NCBI GenBank assembly: GCA_002294185.1
Contig: DBFD01000025.1
Location: forward strand, 1 to 41,400
Direction of reading: 5' to 3'
DNA: 41,400 nt
Origin: Paracoccus sp. UBA889
GTDB taxonomy: Bacteria; Pseudomonadota; Alphaproteobacteria; Rhodobacterales; Rhodobacteraceae
How positions within the stretch are numbered: position 1 is the stretch's first letter; each line of letters begins with the position of its first letter. Made by a program: the position numbers and the translations under genes. The notes below the pieces were generated by a model. It did no database searches. It saw only the letters and a list, made by a program, of their open reading frames with translations, and was not told the DNA's origin. Shown piece by piece: positions 16,822-25,500 of the stretch.

Positions 16822-17730
16822 TCAGTCCAGCACTCCGGTCCGGGTCAGGTAATCGCGCGCCACGGCCTCGGCAGGCTCTCCGCCGACCTGGATGCGGCCG
16901 TTCAGCTCCTGCAGCGTCTTCAGATCAAGGCCGCTGAAGATCGGGTTCAGGACATCCGCGATGGCCGGGTATTCGCCCAGCACCTCTTCGCGGACGATGG
17001 GCGTGGGCTGATAGACGGGCTGCACGCCCTTGTCGTCCTCCATCACCACAAGCCCGGTCGCCCCGACGCCGCCATCGGTGCCATAGACCATCGCCGCGTT
17101 CACGCCCGACGTGCCCCGTGCCGCGGCCTGAATCGTCGCAGCAGTATCGCCGCCCGACAGGATCACCGTCTGATCGGGCGACAATTCGAAACCATAGGTC
17201 TTCTGCATCGCGGGCAGCACCGCGGGCGATGACACGAACTCGGTCGAGGCGGCCAGCTTGACGTCACCGCCGCCGGCGACCCAGGCGCCGAAATCGGTCA
17301 TCGTGGCCAGGCCGTTCTGCTCGGCCACCGGGCCCGTCACCGCGATGGCCCAGGTGTTGTTGGCGGGCGCCGCGTCCAGCCAGATCACCTGGTTTTCAGC
17401 CGCGTCCAGTTCTGCCGCGCGGGCATGGGCGGCCTCGGGGCTTTTCCAGACATCGCTGTCGGCCTCGTTGAAGAAGAAGGCGGCGTTGCCGGTATATTCG
17501 GGATAGATGTCGATCTGACCCGCCAGCAAAGCCTCGCGCACGACCTGCGTGCCGCCCAGTTGCAGCCGCCGTTCGACCGGCAGTCCCGCATCCTCCAGCG
17601 CCAGCGCGATGATATTGCCAAGAAGTCCGCCCTCGGTGTCGATCTTCGACGAGACGGTGATATTGGCCAAGGCGGGGCTGGCCAGCGCGCCCGCCAGTCC
17701 GACAGCCGCAAGAACGAGATTGGTTTTCAT
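16822..17730 (-). CDS. osmF: Osmoprotectant ABC importer, periplasmic substrate-binding protein (OsmF/YehZ-like)
   Basis: A 302-residue binding protein; E. coli OsmF is about 305. A Sec signal peptide (MKTNLVLAAVG, then ALASPALA, cleavage before Asn23) sends it to the periplasm. The mature protein begins ITVSSKIDTEGGLLGNIIAL, and GQIDIYPEYTGNAAFFF is the typical OpuAC/OsmF-type block. It binds glycine betaine, choline or a related compatible solute and delivers it to the membrane subunits encoded downstream. It is the first gene of the operon; two direct repeats (CACGGTTTC) and a strong hairpin lie in the divergent region upstream. The substrate is assigned by family and operon order only. 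Confidence 0.9.
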   Translation of the reverse strand: MKTNLVLAAVGLAGALASPALANITVSSKIDTEGGLLGNIIALALEDAGLPVERRLQLGGTQVVREALLAGQIDIYPEYTGNAAFFFNEADSDVWKSPEAAHARAAELDAAENQVIWLDAAPANNTWAIAVTGPVAEQNGLATMTDFGAWVAGGGDVKLAASTEFVSSPAVLPAMQKTYGFELSPDQTVILSGGDTAATIQAAARGTSGVNAAMVYGTDGGVGATGLVVMEDDKGVQPVYQPTPIVREEVLGEYPAIADVLNPIFSGLDLKTLQELNGRIQVGGEPAEAVARDYLTRTGVLD

Positions 17731-17772
17731 GGTGAGGTAGGCTCCCTAAAATTGCCTGCGCTTGGGTTGGCC

Positions 17773-17795
17773 GAAACCGTGGACGTGAAACCGTG
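17773..17795. repeat. Two direct repeats upstream of osmF
   Basis: GAAACCGTG occurs at 17773-17781 and again at 17787-17795 (CACGGTTTC on the osmF strand), 14 bases start to start. They lie 43-65 bases upstream of the osmF start codon, where an activator or repressor could bind. Whether they are a regulatory site or chance is not known. Confidence 0.4.
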
Positions 17796-17840
17796 ACGGA
17801 TTCAAGGCCGCTGCGGGGTCGGCGGGTCTGCTCCTGCGGG

Positions 17841-17869
17841 GCCCTTGGCCGGCATGACCGGCCGAGGGC
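17841..17869. other. Strong GC-rich hairpin in the osmF/metY intergenic region
   Basis: GCCCTTGGCCGG at 17841-17852 pairs with CCGGCCGAGGGC at 17858-17869 around the five-base loop CATGA. The 12-bp stem has a single T-G (wobble) position in the plus-strand transcript. No T-run follows on either side, so it may act as an insulator between diverging transcripts, a Rho-independent-like stop, or a protein-binding dyad. Confidence 0.55.
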
Positions 17870-17974
17870 GACGAATCGTGTCGTATTGAACGCCCGGACA
17901 GGGGCCCGGTTCCCTTGCCGCGCAGGGCTGGCGCCAGCGACGACGCCAATTCCCGCGGCCGGCCGCCAAACCGT

Positions 17975-18003
17975 TTGCCTCCCCCGGTTGCTTTTGCTTT
18001 AAT
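17975..18003 (+). promoter_or_regulatory. Putative sigma-70 promoter of the sulfhydrylase gene
   Basis: TTGCCT at 17975-17980 (four of six) and TTTAAT at 17998-18003 (five of six) are separated by exactly 17 bases. Transcription would start near 18010, giving a leader of about 92 bases before the ATG at 18102. Confidence 0.4.
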
Positions 18004-18101
18004 CAAGGGAAATCAGGCCCCGCCGCTGCCATTCTCCGGCACAAGGTTCCGGAAATGCCAGCGCGCCCTGCCCCGTTCCGCGACCGACAGGAAACCCCTT
18101 C

Positions 18102-19391
18102 ATGACCGATACATCCCCTGGCTTTGACACATTGGCCGTTCACGCGGGGGCCGAACCGGATCCGGCCACGGGTGCAAGGCAGGTTCCCATCTATCAGACC
18201 ACCTCCTACGTGTTCAAAAACGCCGATCACGCGGCGCGCCTGTTCAATCTCGAGGAACAGGGCTACATCTATTCGCGCCTGACCAACCCGACCGTGGCCG
18301 CCCTGGTCGCGCGCGTGGCCGCGCTGGAGGGCGCGGTCGGCGGCGTCGGCTGTTCGTCGGGACATGCCGCCCAGATCATGGCGCTGTTTCCGCTGATGGG
18401 GCCGGGCTGCAATATCGTGGCCTCCTCGCGGCTCTATGGTGGCACCATCACCCAGTTCGGCCAGTCCATCCGCCGGTTCGGGTGGACCGCCAGCTTCGTC
18501 GATACCGACGATCTGGACGCGATCAAGGCCGCCATCGACGACAAGACCCGCGCGCTGTTCTGCGAAACCATCGCCAATCCCGGCGGCTATGTCACCGATC
18601 TGGACGCGATGGCCCGGATCGCCGAGGAGGCGGGCATTCCGCTGATCGTCGACAACACCACGGCCACGCCCTGGCTGTGCCGGCCGATCGACCACGGGGC
18701 CACGCTGGTCGTGCATTCCGCGACGAAATATCTGACCGGAAACGGGACCGTGACGGGCGGAATCCTTGTCGATTCCGGCAATTTCGACTGGTCCGCGTCC
18801 GACAGGTTCCCGTCGCTGTCGCAGCCGGAAAGTGCCTATCACGGCCTGACATTCCACAAGGCCCTGGGGCCGATGGCCTTCACCTTTCACTCGATCGCCG
18901 TCGGCCTGCGCGACCTGGGCATGACGATGAACCCGCAAGGCGCCCATTACACGCTGATGGGAATCGAGACGCTGGGCCTGCGCATGGAACGGCACGTGAG
19001 GAACGCCATGGCGGTGGCCGAATGGCTGGACAGGGATCCCCGGATCGAAAGCGTCAATTATGCGGGACTTCCGTCATCCCCGTCGCATGAACGGGCGCAG
19101 CGGATCGTGCCCAGGGGCGCGGGGGCGCTGTTTACCATGTCGGTCAGGGGCGGCTATGATGCCTGCGTCCGACTGGTCGACAGCCTCAGGCTGTTCAGCC
19201 ATGTGGCCAATCTGGGCGACACGCGCAGCCTGATCATCCACCCCGCCTCGACCACGCACCGCCAACTGAGCGAGGATCAGCAGATCAGCGCAGGCGCGGA
19301 CCCGGATGTGGTGCGGTTATCCATCGGCATCGAGGATCTGAAAGACATCATCGCCGACCTGGATCAGGGGCTGACCGCCGCCACGGCGTAG
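18102..19391 (+). CDS. metY: O-acetylhomoserine sulfhydrylase (Cys/Met metabolism PLP enzyme)
   Basis: Makes homocysteine (or methionine) from O-acetylhomoserine and sulfide (or methanethiol). The protein has 429 residues, typical of MetY and longer than MetB/MetC/MetZ at about 390-400. The N-terminal GFDTLAVHAGAEPDPATGAR and YIYSRLTNPT blocks are family hallmarks; the PLP-binding Lys209 lies in HSATKYLTGNG, and SLGDTRSLI-type and HPASTTHRQLSEDQ motifs appear near the C-terminus (here NLGDTRSLIIHPASTTH). The start at 18102 follows AGGAAA ten bases upstream. It is a single gene between diverging osmF and the converging glucan synthase gene, with its own candidate promoter. Confidence 0.93.
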   Translation: MTDTSPGFDTLAVHAGAEPDPATGARQVPIYQTTSYVFKNADHAARLFNLEEQGYIYSRLTNPTVAALVARVAALEGAVGGVGCSSGHAAQIMALFPLMGPGCNIVASSRLYGGTITQFGQSIRRFGWTASFVDTDDLDAIKAAIDDKTRALFCETIANPGGYVTDLDAMARIAEEAGIPLIVDNTTATPWLCRPIDHGATLVVHSATKYLTGNGTVTGGILVDSGNFDWSASDRFPSLSQPESAYHGLTFHKALGPMAFTFHSIAVGLRDLGMTMNPQGAHYTLMGIETLGLRMERHVRNAMAVAEWLDRDPRIESVNYAGLPSSPSHERAQRIVPRGAGALFTMSVRGGYDACVRLVDSLRLFSHVANLGDTRSLIIHPASTTHRQLSEDQQISAGADPDVVRLSIGIEDLKDIIADLDQGLTAATA

Positions 19392-19529
19392 ACCGGGCCA
19401 CCGCGACGCGCAGGATGGGGCGATCGTCGCACTCGATGCAGGTGGCACGCAAGGCGGCGGTTCCGGCGGCCGGACATGCCCCCGACCGCGCCGCCCGGCT
19501 GGCTGGCCGGCCGCGACGGCCTTGCGCGC

Positions 19530-19547
19530 GCGCCGGATTGCCGGCGC
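19530..19547. terminator. Hairpin between the converging metY and glucan synthase genes
   Basis: GCGCCGG at 19530-19536 and CCGGCGC at 19541-19547 form a perfect 7-bp stem with the tetraloop ATTG. It lies in the 174-base gap between two converging genes and could serve both directions as a bidirectional stop. No T-run is present. Confidence 0.45.
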
Positions 19548-19565
19548 TGATCGGGCCTCGCCGGC

Positions 19566-22500
19566 TCAGCCGATTGTTGCGCCGGCCGCGACACCGGTGC
19601 CATCGACACGGATCCGCAGCTCGCCATCCTCGCCGTCGCGATCGACGGCGATGCGGCGGGTCTTGCCGTCAAGGCACAGGGTCGCCTCATAGCCCGGCCA
19701 TTCGTCGGGCAGGCGCGGATCGACCGCGAAACCGCCGGGCCTGCGGGCAATGCCCAGAATTCCCTCGACCGCCGCGCGATACATCCAGCCAGCCGATCCG
19801 GTATACCAGGTCCAGCCCCCGCGACCCAGCTTGTCGCGCGCGCCGTAGACATCGGCGGCGACGACATAGGGTTCGACGCGATAGACCTCGGCGGCGCTCG
19901 GGTCGTGCGAATGCGTGATCGGGTTCAGCGCGTCGAACAGCCCATGGGCGCGGTTGCCGTCGCCCGACAGCGCCAGCGCATAGACCATCCAGGCCGCCGC
20001 ATGGGTATATTGCCCGCCATTCTCGCGGACGCCGGGCGGATAGGACTTGATATAGCCCGGCTCGCGCGGCGTGTCGCGGAAGGCCGGCGTGAACAGCCGC
20101 ATGATCCGCGCCTCGCGGTCGAACAGATGCGACAACGCCTGGGCGACACCCTGCTGCGCGCGATCCTCGCGCCCCGCGCCCGAGATCAGCGCCCAGCTTT
20201 GGGCAATGCTGTCGATGCGGCATTCGTCGCTGTCGGCGGATCCCAGCGGCGTGCCATCGTCGAAATAGCCGCGCCGATACCAGGCGCCATCCCAGCCGGC
20301 CTTGTCCAGCGCCGCCGCGACCGATTGGCGATGCGCCGACCATGCCGCCGCACGCGCCGCGTCGCCGCGCGCCTCGGCCAGCGGCGCGAAGGCATCGATG
20401 GTGGCGCACAGGAACCAGCCCAGCCAGACGCTTTCGCCCTGGCCGGCCTCGCCGACGCGGTTCATGCCGTCATTCCAGTCGCCGCCCAGGATCAGCGGCA
20501 ATCCGTTGCGGCCGGTGCGCGCGACCGCCAGATCCAGCGCCCTGGCACAATGGTCATAGAGCGGGGACCGCAGGCCGGAGGAATCGGGCACGAAGAAGCG
20601 GTCATGTTCGCCCTGCTCCAGTTCGGGGCCCGAAAGGTACTCCACCGGCTCGTCCAGGATCGCGCGGTCCCCTGTCGCGGCAATATAAAGCGCGGTCACA
20701 TGGCCCAGCCAGACCACATCGTCCGAGATCGTCGTGCGCACACCGGCGCCCGTTCGGGGCAGCCACCAATGCTGCACATCGCCGCTGGTGAACTGGCGCC
20801 CGGCCGCTTTCAGGATCTGCCTGCGACACAGGGACGGATCCTGCAGGATCAGCGCGCTGGTATCCTGCAACTGGTCGCGGAACCCGAACGCCCCCGATGC
20901 CTGGTAAAAGGCGGTCCGCGCCCGGATCCGGCAGGCCAGCGCCTGATAGGGAAGCCAGGTGTTGACCAGCAGGTTCAGCTTGTCGTCCGGCGTGTCGATC
21001 TGCAGCGTTCCCAGAACGCTGTCCCATTCGTCCCGCGCGGCGTTCATCGCCGCATCGAACGCGCCGGGGCTGCGCGCGGCGGCAAGCACCCGGGGCAGCG
21101 TTTCGGCGTCGCCATTGGCCAGGATCAGCGTGGTCTCGGCGGTCTCGCCCGGCGCCACGGACAGCGGCCAGCGGATGGCGGCGCAGGGATCGCCCGCCGC
21201 CTCGACGTCTTGCGCGCCGCCGCCGCCCTGCGCGGCAGGACGGGGCCATGATTCCAGCGCCGCCGGATAGGAAATCGCGCCCTCGCGGCCCAGAAAGGCA
21301 GTCCGGGAACCGCAATGGGCGTCCACCTCGCGATCGCAGGCCAGCGCGGTGATCCGATCGGCGAAATCCGCCGAATAGGGATTGCGCCCGATGGCGGCCG
21401 CAAGCCCGGTATCAAAGCCGGTCCGGACCATCGGGCCCGCAACCGCCGCGTCGGTGCCAAGGACAAGCTGGGCATAGGCGACGCCGCGCAGCCGCAGGTG
21501 TCGCCTGGTCCGGTTGGTGACCCGCAGCCGGGTCAGCCGCGCCGGAACGTCGCGGGCCAGCGTCATCACCGCCTCGACCACGACCCAGCCATAATCGGCG
21601 GTAAAGCGCGAATATCCCAGACCATGCGCCGCCTCGAAGACCGCGTCGCCCGGCTCGGACGTGGCCAGGAAGGGGCTGGCGACGCAGCCGGTCTCGGGGT
21701 CGTGGACAAGGATCGTCTCGCCCGGCGCATTGATGACCGGATCGTTCGTCCAGGGCGTGATCCGGTAATCGCGAGAATTGACCGCCCATGTGTAGGACGC
21801 CCCTTCGGCCGAGACGTGGAAGCCGAAATCGTCACGCGCGATCACGTTGATCCAGGGATGGGGGGTCTGCCGGTCATGGGTGATGCGCAGCACATATTCG
21901 CGACCGTCGGATGCGAACCCGCCAAATCCGTTCCAGAATTCCAGCTGCGATCGGGACGCAGGCCTTGGCCGGGGATCGTCGCGCCGGCGTTCGCCACAGC
22001 CCCGAAGGCGCGCCGGAGCCGGCGGCGTCTCGCGCAGCCGCGCCAATTGTTCGAAAAGCTTGCCGTTGCGGGTGTGCAGCATGATCCGCGCCGCCGATAT
22101 CAGCGTGTCGAAGCTGCCCTGGCTTATCTGATCGCGACGCACGGCATGGGCATGATGGGGGCCGGACTGGCCGGCCGCGTGGACGGCGGCATCGACCAGG
22201 GTCTGAATTCCGTGCTGCAGATCCTGGGCATAGCTGGTCGGGCGTTCGTTGAGGATCACCAGATCATGCAAGACGCCCCGGCTTTGCAGGAAGGTATGCA
22301 TGCGCATGGCATTTCGGATGATCGGAAGATCGGCCTCGTTGTCGATCCGCAGCAGCAGGATCGGAACATCGCCTGAAATTCCCATCGGCCACAATTCGTT
22401 CTGCCGGCCGATGTCCCGGCGCCGCTGCGGCGTCGCGGCAAGACGCAGATCGGGCCAGATCAGCAGGCTTGCGAATTGCCGGTACAGCTTCGCCTCATCC

Positions 22501-25500
22501 AGCGAAACCCCGAGATGGCGCAGCTGGACCTGCGAATAGGTCCATGCCAGCCGCAACTCGTGTTCGAAACAGCCGGGGCGGGTAAAATGGGTGGCCAGCC
22601 GGGCGCAGTCCTCGGCGCTGTCGGCGATCAGCGTCCAGAAGGTGATCGAGGCGGATTTTCCGGCCGGCACGCGGATATGCCTGCGAATGGCGAAGATCGG
22701 ATCCAGCGTATGGCCCTGGCGCCCCGACAGGGTTGCGCCGCTCTTCATCGCGGCGGCGTCGGCCAGGCTGCGACCGCGGCCAAGAAAGGCGCGCCGGTCG
22801 GTTTCGGCCTCGGCGGCCGGGGTCAGCGCACCATCCGGCCCGGTCACCAGATGGGCCATATACAGCGACTGGCCGCGCGGATCGCGGGGCCGGCGCCGCG
22901 CCATGATCAGCGCGCCCTCGTCGCGGATCTCGGTTTCGACGAACATCTTGGAAAAGGCGGGATGGGCCCGGTCCGAGGCCGGATCGTCCAGCACGATCTC
23001 GCCATACGAGGTCACCTCGATGGTCCGGTCGCGCCCCGACAGGTTGCGCAGGGTCAGGCGGCGTCCGTCGGCATTGCCTTCGGTCGCCGCGATGATTTCC
23101 AGCCGGCTTTCGATCGCGTTGGCGGTCTTGAAGAATTCGGCCTTGTGATCGGAAAAGATCACCGTGCTGCGTTCGTCGGCCCCGCTGCACGGGGCGTGGG
23201 TCGCCGACCACCATTCCCCCGACTGGATGTCGCGCATGAGCAGATGGATACCGCCATCGTCCCGGGTCGGATCGGCGGACCACCGGTTCAGGGCGATATT
23301 GCCCAGCATGGCGCGCCCGGCGCCGGTCGAGGACACGAACATGGTGAAGGCGCCGGTCGACATCAGGGCCACCTCGCGTTCGGCCCGGCCCGGATCGCTG
23401 ACCACGGTCAGGGTATCGCCGCTGCTCAGCAGCGTATCCCGCCCCGGTCCGAAAGCCGTGGTCGCGCGCGTCACCGGCGTGATGTCGCGCGGCGACTTTT
23501 CCTGCAGCAGCAATTCTGATGCGCGCACGACCGGATCGGCGTGGAACCTTTCGCGATGAATGCCGTCGAGAACGGCGTTTCCGATCGCCAGCATCGACAT
23601 GCCGTGATGATGGGCCATGACGTTCTTCACGACGCTGTGATTGGCGCCCTCGCGCTGGCGGCGTGGCGAGAAATCGACCGCGTCATAGAACCCGAAGCGG
23701 CCCTCGGCGCCCAGTTCGCGCAGCGCGGCCAGGTTCCTGATCGCCGCCTGCGGGTCGATCTGTGCCGCCAGGATCGAGGCATAGGGCGCCACCACGTAAT
23801 CGCCGCCCGAACGCTTCAGCGCCAGGTTGGGAACGCCGAAGGCGTAATATTGATAGTTCATGTCCCGGTCGCGGGCGTTGAACGCGCTTTCCGAGATGCC
23901 CCAGGGCAGGCCGTGCGACCGCCCCCATTCCATCTGGATCGCGACCGCCATCTTGTCGGCGAGGTTGAGGATGCCGCCCTGACGTTCCTTCAGCAGCAGC
24001 GGCGGCATCAGGTATTCGAACATGCTGCCCGACCAGGACAGAAGCGCGCCGCGATGGCCGACCATCGCGAAGGGCCGGCCCAGACGCGACCAATGTTCCT
24101 TGCCCAGATCGCCCTTGGCGATGGCCAGGAAACTGGTCAGCCGCGCCTCCGAGGCCAGCAGGTCATAGCGGCTGCCGTCAAGCGCCTGCGCATCGGTGCG
24201 ATAGCCGATCGACATCAGCGACTTTTCGCGATCGACGAACAGGCTGAAATCCATCCCGAAGGCAAGGTTGCGCGCCCGCTCGGCCAGAAGCCGGGTCTGC
24301 AGGACGAACTTGTCCAGCGCCTCGGGCCGGGTTGTGACCGGGTTCAGGACATCGGCGGTGTCGCGCACCAATGCCGTGGACCAGGCCAGGATCTCGGCCG
24401 CGTCGCCGCGCGGGGTCGCCGCGTGCAGATCGCCCGCCAGTCGCCGGATGGTCGCGGCGCGGCTGATCAACTGCCCGGCCGCGACCGGATCGGCCAGCGA
24501 TCCGGGCAGGCTGTGCGCCACCGACCGGGCATAGCCGTCGATCGCCTCGCTCATCGCGCCGTGCAGGTCGCGCAGCGCACGGCGATCGTCGCGCAGCAGC
24601 TCCAGCTCGGCGCGCAGGATGTCCAGCGTGTCGCGCAGCCCCGCCGTGGCGGGCACGCGCACCGAAGGCGCGTGCGCCGCCCAGCCCCGCAGACCGGAGG
24701 ACAGCGCGATCAGCATCCCGGCAAGATTGCCGCTGTCGACCGAAGACAGATAGGGCGCGGGCAGCACCGACAGCGTTCTGGTGTCATACCAGTTGAAGAA
24801 ATGCCCGCGAAACCGCTGCATCCGTTCAAGCGTGGCGATGGTGGCCTCGATCCGTTTCAGCGCCGTGTCCAGGCCGATCCAGCCGAAATCATGCGCCGAC
24901 ATGACCGACATGAGATACAGCCCGATATTGGTCGGCGAGGTGCGTTCGGCCAGTTTCGGGGCTGGCAGTTCCTGATAATTGTCGGGCGGCAGATGGTTGG
25001 TCGTCTGGTCGACGAATTCGTCGAAATAGCGCCAGATGCGGCGGGCGATGCGCCGCAACTCGGCCTTGTCCTCGGCCGAGATCTGCAACTGGTCGACCGT
25101 TTCCAGCGACCGCGAGGCGCGAAAGGTGATCCAGGGCGCGGCGATCCACAGCGCGGCGAAAATCACCGCGACCGGAAGGGCGGATGGATTGACCGCCACA
25201 GAGGCCAGGATCGCGCCGCCGCCGATCAGGGGAGACGCGATCATCCGGCGATATTCGGCCGCAAGCCGGGGGTCGTCCCTGTCGCCGATCAGCTGCGATG
25301 GCGTCCATTCCAGCAGGTTGCGCCTGCTGACGGCCAGCCGCCACAAGGTCCGGAAGATGGCGTCCGCCGTCGACCAGGCCCGATCCGCGACCGTGGTCAG
25401 CCGCAGCCCGAACTGGGTGAACGAGATGCGGGCGTCGCGCAGCACCTGGTGGATGTGATACCCCCATGACACGCCATACTGGCGCCGAAGGACGTTGGTA

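Larger units (their letters stand above)
17731..18101. other. Divergent intergenic region between osmF and the sulfhydrylase gene
   Basis: These 371 bases contain no gene I can support. They hold two 9-bp direct repeats near osmF (17773-17795), a long GC-rich hairpin (17841-17869) and a plausible sigma-70 promoter for the plus-strand gene (17975-18003), each listed separately. I looked for a SAM riboswitch ahead of the sulfhydrylase gene and found no convincing match. Confidence 0.6.

Noticed and set aside
17880-18101. Possible SAM riboswitch ahead of the sulfhydrylase gene
   Set aside because: The leader does not show the conserved pairing or sequence blocks of SAM-I or SAM-II that I know; only a sigma-70-like promoter is supported.
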